This document shows, one piece after another, positions 49,854-58,257 of a DNA stretch of 64,000 nucleotides (its first letter is position 1; the number at the start of each line of letters is the position of its first letter). The notes beneath the pieces were generated by a model. That model was not told where the DNA came from and searched no databases. It saw nothing but the letters and a program-made list of their open reading frames with translations. The stretch spans positions 68,772 to 132,771 of the forward strand of contig NZ_JBHRTR010000009.1 of assembly GCF_042646425.1 (NCBI RefSeq). The letters run 5' to 3'. Both the position numbers and the translations under genes were made by a program. The stretch is from Marinibaculum pumilum (GTDB lineage: Bacteria > Pseudomonadota > Alphaproteobacteria > Ferrovibrionales > Ferrovibrionaceae).

Positions 49854-51533
49854 ATGGCGAGCTATCAGTACATCTATGTGATGAAGGGTCTGGGAAAGAC
49901 CTATCCCGGCGGCCGGCAGGTGCTGCGCGACATCTACCTGAGCTTTCTGCCCGGCGCGAAGATCGGCGTGCTGGGCCTCAACGGCGCCGGCAAGTCGACC
50001 CTGCTGAAAATCATGGCCGGCATCGAGAAGGACTTCCAGGGCGAGGCCTGGGCCGCCGACGGGGTCAAGGTCGGCTACCTGCCGCAGGAGCCGGAGCTGG
50101 ATCCCGCCAAGACCGTGCTTGAGAACGTCATGGAGGGGGTGGCGGAGACCAAGGCGCTGCTGGACCGCTTCGAGGAAGTCTCGATGAAGTTCGGCGAGGT
50201 CACCGACGACGACGAGATGAACGCCCTGATCGAGGAGCAGGGCCGCCTGCAGGAGGAGATCGACGCGAAGAATGCCTGGGACCTGAACCGCCAGGTGGAA
50301 ATCGCGATGGATGCCCTGCGCTGCCCCGACGGCGAGGCGTCGGTGGAGAAGCTCTCGGGCGGCGAACGGCGGCGCATCGCGCTCTGCCGGCTGCTGCTGT
50401 CGCAGCCGGACATGCTGCTGCTGGACGAACCGACCAACCATCTGGACGCGGAATCGGTCGCCTGGCTGGAGCGTTTCCTGGCGGACTATCCCTCCACCGT
50501 GGTGGCGGTGACCCACGACCGCTACTTCCTGGACAATGTCGCCGGCTGGATCCTGGAGCTGGACCGCGGCCATGGCATCCCCTGGGAGGGCAACTACACC
50601 AGCTGGCTGGAGCAGAAGGAGAAGCGGCTGGAGCAGGAGGGCAAGGCCGAGGATGCCCGCCGCCGCACCCTGAAGCACGAGCTGGAATGGGTGCAGGCCA
50701 GCCCGCGCGCCCGCCAGGCGAAGTCGAAGGCCCGCATCAAGGCCTATGAGGACCTGCTGTCGCAGGAGGCGGAAAAGCGCACCGAGCAGGCACAGATCGT
50801 GATTCCTGCGGGACCCCGCCTGGGCGACCTGGTGGTGGAGGCGGAGAACCTGCGCAAGGGTTTCGGCAACCACCTGCTGATCGACGACCTGTCGTTCCGC
50901 CTGCCGCGCGGCGGCCTGGTCGGCGTGATCGGCCCGAACGGCGCCGGCAAGACCACCCTGTTCCGCATGCTGACCGGTCAGGAGCAGCCCGATGGCGGCG
51001 CCCTGCGGGTCGGCGACACCGTGAAGATGGGCTATGTCGACCAGTCGCGCGATGCGCTGGACGGCAACCGCACCGTCTGGGAGGAGATCTCCGACAAGCA
51101 GGATGTCATCCAGCTGGGCAAGCGCGAGGTGCAGAGCCGGGCCTATTGCGCGGCCTTCAACTTCAAGGGGGCCGACCAGCAGAAGAAGGTCGGCCAGCTG
51201 TCCGGCGGCGAGCGCAACCGGGTCCACCTGGCGAAGATGCTGAAGTCCGGCGCCAACCTGCTGCTGCTCGACGAACCGACCAACGACCTGGACGTCGACA
51301 CCCTGCGGGCGCTGGAGGAGGCGCTGCTGGACTTCGCCGGCTGCGCCATCGTGATCAGCCATGACCGCTGGTTCCTGGACCGCATCGCCACCCACATGCT
51401 GGCCTTCGAGGGCGACAGCCATGTGGAATGGTTCGAGGGCAATTTCGCGGACTACGAAGAGGACAAGAAGCGCCGCCTCGGCGCCGATGCCACGGAGCCG
51501 CACCGGATCAAGTACAAGCCGCTCAGCCGCTAG
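49854..51533 (+). CDS. ettA: Energy-dependent translational throttle protein EttA (ABC-F)
   Basis: A 559-residue ABC-F protein with two ATPase domains and no membrane helices. Domain one: GLNGAGKST and LSGGERRRIAL, LLLDEPTNHLD. Domain two: GPNGAGKTT, LSGGERNRVHLAK, LLLDEPTNDLD. Between them is the interdomain arm with QASPRARQAKSKARI, and the N-terminus YVMKGLGKTYPGG matches EttA. It binds the ribosomal E site and controls entry into elongation according to ADP/ATP. The length (about 555 aa in relatives) and motifs make the identity secure. Confidence 0.95.
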   Translation: MASYQYIYVMKGLGKTYPGGRQVLRDIYLSFLPGAKIGVLGLNGAGKSTLLKIMAGIEKDFQGEAWAADGVKVGYLPQEPELDPAKTVLENVMEGVAETKALLDRFEEVSMKFGEVTDDDEMNALIEEQGRLQEEIDAKNAWDLNRQVEIAMDALRCPDGEASVEKLSGGERRRIALCRLLLSQPDMLLLDEPTNHLDAESVAWLERFLADYPSTVVAVTHDRYFLDNVAGWILELDRGHGIPWEGNYTSWLEQKEKRLEQEGKAEDARRRTLKHELEWVQASPRARQAKSKARIKAYEDLLSQEAEKRTEQAQIVIPAGPRLGDLVVEAENLRKGFGNHLLIDDLSFRLPRGGLVGVIGPNGAGKTTLFRMLTGQEQPDGGALRVGDTVKMGYVDQSRDALDGNRTVWEEISDKQDVIQLGKREVQSRAYCAAFNFKGADQQKKVGQLSGGERNRVHLAKMLKSGANLLLLDEPTNDLDVDTLRALEEALLDFAGCAIVISHDRWFLDRIATHMLAFEGDSHVEWFEGNFADYEEDKKRRLGADATEPHRIKYKPLSR

Positions 51534-51569
51534 GCGCCGCGGGCCGCAGGGCAGGGGGAGGGCACAGCC

Positions 51570-52409
51570 ATGAACGATGCCGCGGGGCTGGATACCCGGA
51601 CCTGGATCGACCATTGGGACCGGCTGGGCCCCGGCTGGGAGAAATGGGCCGACCGGATGGCGCAGCAGGCCGAGGGGCTCAACCGGCCGCTGATCGAGGC
51701 GGCGGGGGTGCAGCCGGGCGAGCATGTGCTGGACCTGGCCTCGGGCACCGGCGAGCCGGCGTTGAGCCTGGCCGCGGCGGTGGGTCCGTCGGGCCGGGTG
51801 GTGGCGACCGATCCGGCGCCCAACATGCTGGCGGGCCTGCGCCGGCGCGCCGACGCTGCGGGGCATGGCCATGTGGAGGCCCACCTGGCCGACATGCAGG
51901 CGCTGCCGTTCGAGAATGACAGCTTCGACCGGGTGACCTGCCGCTTCGGCATCATGTTCGTGCCCGACGCCGCGCGCGCCTTCGCGGAGGTGCGGCGGGT
52001 CCTGCGGCCGGGCGGCCAGGCCGCCTTCCTGGTCTGGGGGCCGCAGGCCGACAACGCGGTTCTGGGCACCGTGGTGGACTGGGGCATGAGGCATTTCGGC
52101 ATCGCCGAGGCGGCGCGCTACCGGGCGCCGTTCGGCTATGGCACGCCCGGGCGGCTGGCCGCGGCGATGACGCAGGGCGGCCTGCTCGCCGCCGAGGAAC
52201 GCGAGCTGCGCTTCACACCGGAAGTCGATGCCGGGCTGCCCTTCTGGCGCCCGCCGATGGGCATCACCTTCGGGCCGGAGGTCGAGGCCCTGGATGAAGC
52301 CGGTGCGGCGGCCGCCGACGCGGCGCTGAAGGCCGCGTTCGAGCCGTTCCGGGACGGTGCGGCCTATCGCCTGCCGATGCATGTCCGGATCGGCGTGGCA
52401 CGGGCCTGA
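51570..52409 (+). CDS. Class I SAM methyltransferase (UbiE/COQ5-like)
   Basis: A 279-residue methyltransferase. Motif I is VLDLASGTGEPALSLAAAVG, motif II region VVATDPAPNMLAGL, then DMQALPFENDSFDRVTCRFGIMFV and a post-motif VLRPGGQAAFLVW. This is the Methyltransf_11/UbiE-type Rossmann fold with a long C-terminal lid. It follows ettA by 36 bp on the same strand with GGGGGAGG upstream. The substrate is unknown. Confidence 0.9.
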   Translation: MNDAAGLDTRTWIDHWDRLGPGWEKWADRMAQQAEGLNRPLIEAAGVQPGEHVLDLASGTGEPALSLAAAVGPSGRVVATDPAPNMLAGLRRRADAAGHGHVEAHLADMQALPFENDSFDRVTCRFGIMFVPDAARAFAEVRRVLRPGGQAAFLVWGPQADNAVLGTVVDWGMRHFGIAEAARYRAPFGYGTPGRLAAAMTQGGLLAAEERELRFTPEVDAGLPFWRPPMGITFGPEVEALDEAGAAAADAALKAAFEPFRDGAAYRLPMHVRIGVARA

Positions 52410-52484
52410 GCGGCGGCGTTCTATCAGATCGAAACGGCGCCAGTCCCCGCCGCGCGGTGGGGGTGTCTTGACGCGTTCTGTAGT

Positions 52485-52499
52485 TGCAAATCATTCGCA
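52485..52499. promoter_or_regulatory. Fur-box-like 7-1-7 dyad
   Basis: TGCAAAT-C-ATTCGCA is a 15-bp 7-1-7 dyad with one mismatch, matching the Fur-box architecture (TGATAAT-C-ATTATCA type) in a short AT-rich island. It lies 73 bp before the 189-residue gene. Iron repression of that gene is the simplest reading. Confidence 0.6.
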
Positions 52500-52571
52500 T
52501 AAGCATTATCAAGAATGCCTCTCTCATCGGCCCTGCTCATCGGCGCGGGGCAGCAGGCACGGAGCGGCAGG

Positions 52572-53141
52572 ATGGACAAGATCTCGATCAGCTATGCGGA
52601 ACTCGACACCTTTCCCGAACTCGCCTTCCCGGAGGCGCTGCTGGTCTGGGCGCTGCGGGTCTGGGTCGACATCGCCAACCCGCATGAAGGGCCCGGCGGC
52701 CGCCTGGCCATGGAGCGCCTGCGGACGGCCTTCGCCCATGCCCGTGCGCCGTCGGTGGCGATGCAGCTGGACAGCTTCTGGACGATCATCGGCAGTTCGG
52801 CGAAGCGGCAGATCGACGTGCGCTGCCCGGGCTGCGTGACCCTCAGCCCCGACGAGATCCTGTTCGTGCGCGAGATCGCCTGCCGGCAGCGGCGGGTGAC
52901 CCCGGGCCCGTCGGGCCTGCTGGCGGCCCTCTGCCCGGCCGCGGCACGACGCCATGCGGCACCCTTCGCGGATGCGATCGCAGGCGACCTGCAGGACGGC
53001 CGCCTTGTCCTGCCGTCGCGGAACGATGGCGATCTGTGGCGCTGGTCCGCCCGCCGGGCGGAGCCTGCGGGCGCCAACGACCGTATCGGCGGCGGCATGG
53101 ACGATGACGGGCCGCGGGGCAGCGTGGTGACCCTGCACTGA
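52572..53141 (+). CDS. Hypothetical 189-residue protein, probably iron-regulated
   Basis: No family is recognised. The N-terminal ISYAELDTFPELAFPEALLVWALRVWV is helical and aromatic, and a Cys-rich region DVRCPGCVTLSPDE (CPGC) and later EIACRQRR may bind metal. The C-terminal about 40 residues (ARRAEPAGANDRIGGGMDDDG) look disordered. ATG 52572 follows an ACGGAGCGG site. The Fur-box-like dyad upstream suggests synthesis under iron limitation. It might serve iron or haem handling, but there is no direct evidence. Confidence 0.68.
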   Translation: MDKISISYAELDTFPELAFPEALLVWALRVWVDIANPHEGPGGRLAMERLRTAFAHARAPSVAMQLDSFWTIIGSSAKRQIDVRCPGCVTLSPDEILFVREIACRQRRVTPGPSGLLAALCPAAARRHAAPFADAIAGDLQDGRLVLPSRNDGDLWRWSARRAEPAGANDRIGGGMDDDGPRGSVVTLH

Positions 53142-53194
53142 CAGCGGGGCACTGACAAAGGGCCGGCGCCGTGGTGACGAAGGCGGCACCTGCC

Positions 53195-55063
53195 TCAGCC
53201 CGCCGCCGCCTCCTGCGCTGCTGCCGGGTCGGCGACCCGGCTGCCTTCCGCACCATCCGTGGCAAGGGCTTCCACCTGGACCCGGCGGATTTCCGTCGGT
53301 TCCGGAATGCCGCGCAGCTGCACGACCTCGTCCCGTGCCGGCATGCCGGCGATCAGCGCCGCGACGGCCGGGTCTTCCGCCATCGCGCGGGTCAGCACGA
53401 TGTCGCTGCCGTCGCTCTGCGCCTGCAGCCGCGCCGCCAGGTTCACCGTCCGGCCGAAATAGTCCATCAGGCCGGAGGTGTTGACCGCGACGCAGGGGCC
53501 GGCATGCAGGCCGATCTTGGAGACCAGGGCATCGCCGCCGTGCTGCCGGCTGAATGCGGCGGCGTCGCGATGGATCGCCAGGGCCGTGGCCACCGCCGCC
53601 TCGGGCTCGGCGAAGGCGGCCATCACCGCATCCCCCATGGTCTTTACCAGCACGCCGCCGGCCTCAGTCAGGCGCTCCGCGAAGAAGGCGAAATAGTCGC
53701 GCACCAGGCCATAGGCCGCGGCATCGCCCAGCCGGGCATAGAGCGCGGTGGACCCCTTCAGGTCGGCGAACAGCACGCAGGCGCGGGAGATCGCCACCTC
53801 GTCGCCCGGCCGGATCACCTGTTCCGGGCAGAGTTCGCGGAAGGCCGGCAGGGCCAGGACCCTGTCGCCGGTCAGCACCTCCGCCAGCCACTGGCGGTCC
53901 TCGATCACCGCGAACCGCGGCACCGGGCCGTCGTTGCGCAGCCGCACGCGGCCCGGCGGTGCCGGCGGGCCCTGGGTCACCGCCTCCGGGGTCAGGACGA
54001 CCTCCGGAAAGCCCGCTTCGCCGGACCAGTCGATATCGCGCTCCGGCCCCTCCTCCACGCTGCGCAGACGGTAGGCGCCGGGTGCGAGTTCGGCTTCCAG
54101 TTCGACGCTTTCCCCGGGGGAGAGCCGGTGCTGCACCCGGACATGGGGGGTGGTGGCCGGGCCGAGCAGGCAGTACTCGCCGTCGGCCAGCGGCCGAAGC
54201 CAGGGTTCCGGCCGGAACACCAGCTCGACATTGCGGGTGAAATCCCGCTCGTAGTCGATGTTGCAGGACGGGCAGTGGGTGCCGCGGGGCAGTTCGTACA
54301 GATTGCCGACGGCAGCCTTGCCACCGCGGCAGCGCGGACAGAGCAGTTCCCAACGCATGCCCAGCAGGCCTTCGCGATGGGCGTCCAGGACCAGCGCGAT
54401 GACCGCAGCAGCCGGTGCCTGCCAGGCGGCGGCGAGCGCGAGCGGCCGGATCCGGGCAAGGTCGGTCTCTACGGCACCCCGCAACAGGGATTCCAGAGCC
54501 GCGACGAGCTTCGGGTCCCGACGGCCGCGCAGGGCCGCAAGGGCCGTCTGCAGCCGGCGCTCGGCTTCCGCGCCAAGCCTTGGCGGGGCCAGAGCCGGGG
54601 GGCTGCCGCCGGCCGCGGCGCGCGCCTCGCCCAGGCGCTGCACCAGGTCGACCCGCTGGTCGACGAACTTCCGCATGAAGCCGGCCCAGTGCAGGAGGGT
54701 GCCGACAAGGCCGTGCCAGGTGATGGCGCCCTCAATCTCGACCCGGGTTCGGCCGGGTGAAACCGGAACCAGCCTGGAACCGAAACGCGCGCTCGAAAGC
54801 GGGCCCGTCCGGAACGACCGTTCCTGCAGCGCCCATCGGCCATGGACCCACTGGCCGAAGCTTTCCTCCCATTCCAGCTTCAGGGCGCCTGCGGCACCCT
54901 TGGACCGGCGCAGGGCGCTGCCGTCGGGCTGCACCTCCTCGACGCTCCGATAGCTGGGATTGCCGGCTTCCAGGTTCACCCGCGCCGTGTCGGACATGGC
55001 CAGCCAGGCGCCGTCCAGCGGCAAGGGAAGTTCGAAGGATCTGGTGATCGCGTATTCCGGCAT
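53195..55063 (-). CDS. Soluble class III adenylate/guanylate cyclase with SRPBCC and zinc-ribbon regions
   Basis: A 622-residue protein without membrane helices. Residues 1 to about 150 resemble a SRPBCC-type ligand-binding domain (FELPLPLDGAWLAMSD, HWAGFMRKFVDQRVDLVQRL). About 160-410 contain a DUF5939-like region with a zinc ribbon (CPRC 242-245, CPSC 264-267). The C-terminal cyclase domain has metal Asp D434 in FADLKGS, D478 in KTMGDAV with K474, and N541/R545 in TVNLAAR, all present, so it is likely active. It would make cAMP (or cGMP) in response to an unknown ligand. A Met-start before MPEYAITRSF is preferred over the upstream frame. Confidence 0.87.
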   Translation of the reverse strand: MPEYAITRSFELPLPLDGAWLAMSDTARVNLEAGNPSYRSVEEVQPDGSALRRSKGAAGALKLEWEESFGQWVHGRWALQERSFRTGPLSSARFGSRLVPVSPGRTRVEIEGAITWHGLVGTLLHWAGFMRKFVDQRVDLVQRLGEARAAAGGSPPALAPPRLGAEAERRLQTALAALRGRRDPKLVAALESLLRGAVETDLARIRPLALAAAWQAPAAAVIALVLDAHREGLLGMRWELLCPRCRGGKAAVGNLYELPRGTHCPSCNIDYERDFTRNVELVFRPEPWLRPLADGEYCLLGPATTPHVRVQHRLSPGESVELEAELAPGAYRLRSVEEGPERDIDWSGEAGFPEVVLTPEAVTQGPPAPPGRVRLRNDGPVPRFAVIEDRQWLAEVLTGDRVLALPAFRELCPEQVIRPGDEVAISRACVLFADLKGSTALYARLGDAAAYGLVRDYFAFFAERLTEAGGVLVKTMGDAVMAAFAEPEAAVATALAIHRDAAAFSRQHGGDALVSKIGLHAGPCVAVNTSGLMDYFGRTVNLAARLQAQSDGSDIVLTRAMAEDPAVAALIAGMPARDEVVQLRGIPEPTEIRRVQVEALATDGAEGSRVADPAAAQEAAAG

Positions 55064-55094
55064 GGCCCCACCCCGCAGCCGCCGCCGCCCGCTT

Positions 55095-56312
55095 TCAGGC
55101 GCGGCTTTCGGCATTCCGCAAGAGATGGCGTTCGATCAGCCGCAGGACCAGGGCTGCGCAGACGCCGAAGGCACCGGAGAGGGTCAGCACCCAGCTGGCT
55201 TCTCCCCAATTGCCGCCGCTGCTGACCGCCAGCGCGATGACCGGCGGCCCGATCACGGCGCCGGTGGTCGAGCCCTGGACGATCAGCCCGTTGACCGCGC
55301 CGATGGCGCGCGGATGCGGCGCATGCATCGGCGCGGCGGCGAGCACTGCGGCCGGCAGCATCCCGCCGAAGGCCGAGAAGACGACTGCCATGCCGACGCG
55401 CAGCGGCCCCGGCAGCCCCGGGTCGAAGATCCCCAGCGACAGGAGTCCGAGCATCCCGTTCACTGCGGCCAGGATCATCCAGCGCGGCACTCCCCGGTGC
55501 AGCACGAAACTGCCGCCGACGCAGCCGACGATATTGGCGGCCACCACCAGCGCGGCGAGCAGGCCGGCTTCGGTGACGGTGACGCCCATATCCGCCTGCG
55601 CGAAGGTCGGCAACCAGGTCGCCACTGCGAACCATTGGAAGGTGTAGAAGCCGAAGCTCAGGCCCAGCAGCCAGCAGCCCGGCCGCCGCAGCACGGCCAG
55701 GAAGTCGGCGATGCCCGCGCGCTGGTTCTCCGGCGAGGCCGGCGGCGGCGGCCGGGAACGGAAGGCGAGGGCGAGGGCGATGCCGTAGACCGCCATCACC
55801 AGTCCGGCCCCCCACCACAGCGGCCGCCAGCCGATCAGGGGGGCGAGCAGCGGCACCGCGATCATGGCGATGGTGACGCCGGTCGGCATGTAGATCGACC
55901 ACAGGCCGACGGAGAGGCGCAGGTCGGGCAGGGCGCTGGCGGCGACGATCAGGCCCGGCAGCGCGACGACCAGGAAGACGAAGCTGACGCTTTCCGCCAC
56001 GCGGAAGGCCAGCAACAGGGTGCCGTCGGGCGACAGGGCGCCGCCGGAACTGGCCAGCAGGCCGATCGCGCAGGCGATCAGCACCGCCCTGCGGCGGCCC
56101 ATCCGGTCGGCCAGGCTGCCGCAGACCAGCCCGGCACAGGCGCCCATCACCTGGATCGAGGAGGCCAGCCAGCCGCTTGCCACCAGGCTCATTGTCAGTT
56201 CCTGCCGCAGGATCGGGATCAACGGCGGCACCTTGCCCACCTGGATGGCGGCGACGATGCCGCCTGCGATCAGGAGGGCCACCATCGGCCAGTCGGTACG
56301 CTGTTCGCTCAT
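55095..56312 (-). CDS. MFS transporter (CynX/NimT-like)
   Basis: A 405-residue 12-helix transporter. The first half has ILRQELTMSLVASGWLASSIQV and the MFS loop GSLADRMGRRRAVLI; the middle loop is RSRPPPPASPEN. The overall look (ATWLPTFAQADMGVTVTEAGL in the second half) fits the cyanate/nitro-compound branch of MFS transporters. The substrate is unknown. Its start is divergent from the TRAP operon 270 bp away. Confidence 0.88.
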   Translation of the reverse strand: MSEQRTDWPMVALLIAGGIVAAIQVGKVPPLIPILRQELTMSLVASGWLASSIQVMGACAGLVCGSLADRMGRRRAVLIACAIGLLASSGGALSPDGTLLLAFRVAESVSFVFLVVALPGLIVAASALPDLRLSVGLWSIYMPTGVTIAMIAVPLLAPLIGWRPLWWGAGLVMAVYGIALALAFRSRPPPPASPENQRAGIADFLAVLRRPGCWLLGLSFGFYTFQWFAVATWLPTFAQADMGVTVTEAGLLAALVVAANIVGCVGGSFVLHRGVPRWMILAAVNGMLGLLSLGIFDPGLPGPLRVGMAVVFSAFGGMLPAAVLAAAPMHAPHPRAIGAVNGLIVQGSTTGAVIGPPVIALAVSSGGNWGEASWVLTLSGAFGVCAALVLRLIERHLLRNAESRA

Positions 56313-56583
56313 GTCTGCCGGAAAGGAATGGAAGGAAGGTCCGGCCGCTGTTCAGGCCGCGGGCGCGCATTCTGCCGTGGCGGCACCGTCGGCGCCACGG
56401 GCGGCCGGTGCAACCCGGGCCTGCGGGGCAGGCCGGGCTCCCCGGCGGGTCCCGGTGGCATGACCGGCATGCGGCCATCGCCAAAGGCGGGATGTTGGGA
56501 TAGCATTCCCCCGACGGTTGCAACGACGACCGCATCCTCAAGGCCGCGCCACGATGGCCGCACGAGGAACAGGGAGGAAAGAG

Positions 56584-57603
56584 ATGCTGATCCGCAAGCT
56601 GGCAGGGCTCGCCTGCGTCGTTCTATTTCTGTTCGCTTCTGTCGGAGGGGTGAGGGCTGAGACCTGGCGCCTCGGCACCGCGGCGCAGCCGGGCTCCGTG
56701 CTGTACGACGTGATCCAGGACTTCATCGCCGATTTCAACGCCGCCTTCGCCGACGACGACATCGCCGTCGAGTTCCAGTTCATCGGCAACGAGCAGGAGA
56801 TGATGCAGCAGCTGATCCGCGGACGCGTGCAGATCGGCGCCACCTCGTTCGCCGGCTCCGCAGTGGCGATCCCGGAGAACATCGTCACCACCGTCCCCTA
56901 TCTGTGGGACAGCGATGCCGAGCGGATCAAGGTGATGGACGAGTATGTCATCCCCGTCCTGAAGGACATCGCGCTGGCCAAGGGGGTGGTGCTGATTGAC
57001 TGGGGCGATGTCGGCTGGAACGACGTGATCTGCAACTTCGAATGCCTGACCCCCGCCGACCTTGAGGGCAAGGCGGCGCGGATGTCGCCGGTGTCGCGGC
57101 ATTTCTGGCAGGCGTTGGGCGCCAACGGCGTACAGATGCCGCTCAGCGAGTTCTTCCCCGGGCTGCAGCAGGGCCTGGTGGTCGCCGGGGACCTGCCGTT
57201 CCTCTACTACATCACCACGCCGGCGGCGCAGAGCGCCCCCCACTACGTCACCACCCGCCACCTGCACCACGGTGCGGCCTGGTACATGAACAAGAAGCTG
57301 TTCGACGGCCTGACCGACGCGCAACGGGCGAAGCTCGCGGAGGTGCTGCCGCCGGTGGCGGAGACCCGCGCCCTGGTGATGGCGGACGAGCAGCTGCCCG
57401 ACAGCCCGAAAGCGAAGGAGTTCGCCGCCAAGGGCGGCACGATCCACATCCTCACCGACGCGCAGCGCGAGGCCTTTGCCGAGCGGGTGCGGCCGGTGCG
57501 GCAGGTGATGGTCGACGAACTGGCCGCCGGGCCGGCGCCGCGCGCGCAGGAGGTCTGGCAGGCGATCCAGAAGGGCAAGGCCGACTTCGCCGCAGGCAAG
57601 TAG
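56584..57603 (+). CDS. TRAP transporter periplasmic substrate-binding protein (DctP-type), second system
   Basis: A 339-residue exported protein. The signal peptide MLIRKLAGLACVVLFLFASV ends near VRA-ETW. The mature start WRLGTAAQPGSVLYDVIQDF and elements IRGRVQIGATSFAGSA, KAARMSPVSRHFWQALGANGVQMPLSE and FLYYITTP follow the DctP fold. It is not closely similar to the first DctP (14625), so the two systems probably take different acids. AGGGAGGAAAG precedes the ATG. Confidence 0.9.
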   Translation: MLIRKLAGLACVVLFLFASVGGVRAETWRLGTAAQPGSVLYDVIQDFIADFNAAFADDDIAVEFQFIGNEQEMMQQLIRGRVQIGATSFAGSAVAIPENIVTTVPYLWDSDAERIKVMDEYVIPVLKDIALAKGVVLIDWGDVGWNDVICNFECLTPADLEGKAARMSPVSRHFWQALGANGVQMPLSEFFPGLQQGLVVAGDLPFLYYITTPAAQSAPHYVTTRHLHHGAAWYMNKKLFDGLTDAQRAKLAEVLPPVAETRALVMADEQLPDSPKAKEFAAKGGTIHILTDAQREAFAERVRPVRQVMVDELAAGPAPRAQEVWQAIQKGKADFAAGK

Positions 57604-57670
57604 CGAGGCGGGCCAGGGCATCGGGGCGCAGTGCCGCGCGATGCGGCCCCGCCCCGCATGCCGCTTCCCC

Positions 57671-57715
57671 CGGATGGGACGATGCCGGATGGGAAGATGC
57701 CGGACGGCGAGATCC
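57671..57715 (+). repeat. Three 15-bp tandem repeats before dctQ
   Basis: CGGATGGGACGATGC, CGGATGGGAAGATGC and CGGACGGCGAGATCC are three degenerate copies in a row. In the dctQ frame they encode PDG-T/K/E-M/I repeats and provide extra ATG codons. They are either a translated N-terminal leader or an untranslated leader, depending on the true dctQ start. Confidence 0.6.
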
Positions 57716-57720
57716 CCGGG

Positions 57721-58257
57721 ATGAGCCGGCTACTTCGGACCTGGCGATGGGCGGAGGCGGCAATTGCCGTGATCGCCTTCACCCTGGTCGCGCTGGCGCT
57801 GATCGTCGATGTGGGCGGGCGCGAGCTCTATGCCCTGGCCGCCGGGCTGGGCATGAAGGAATTCGCCCGCGACTGGCTGGGCGGCACGTTCGGCGCCCAG
57901 CGCTTCGCCGTGCATGCCACGCAGATCGCCGGCATGCTGGGCTTCTGCATCGTCGTCGCGGTGGGCGGCCATCTGCGGCCAACCGTGGTCGACCGACTGT
58001 TCCCGGAGCGCCATGACCGGCTGGTGAACCGGATCTCCGACCTGCTGTCCGCCGCGATCTGTTTCGGCCTGGCCTGGATCTGCTGGGAGTTCGTGGAATC
58101 GACCCGGCGCAATGCCGAGATCTCCATGGTGTTCCAGGTGCAGATCTGGCCATTCCAGCTGATCCTGCCCTACGTCTTCCTGTCCGGCGGGCTGCGCTAC
58201 CTGGTCTTCGCCCTCTGGCCCGCGCACCGGCCCGAGAGTACGGGCATCGCCGCATGA
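57721..58257 (+). CDS. TRAP transporter small permease (DctQ-type), second system
   Basis: A membrane protein of 178 residues from ATG 57721, with four predicted helices (MSRLLRTWRWAEAAIAVIAF then VALALIVDVGGREL in the first). Starts further upstream (GTG 57631, or ATGs in the tandem repeat) would add a Pro-rich leader of up to 30 residues. It forms the membrane complex with the following DctM, whose ATG overlaps its stop (ATGA). Confidence 0.86.
   Translation: MSRLLRTWRWAEAAIAVIAFTLVALALIVDVGGRELYALAAGLGMKEFARDWLGGTFGAQRFAVHATQIAGMLGFCIVVAVGGHLRPTVVDRLFPERHDRLVNRISDLLSAAICFGLAWICWEFVESTRRNAEISMVFQVQIWPFQLILPYVFLSGGLRYLVFALWPAHRPESTGIAA

Noticed and set aside
49608..52382. A 924-codon minus-strand open frame across ettA
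   Set aside because: It is antisense to ettA and the methyltransferase and has no recognisable domain. The plus-strand genes explain the region fully.
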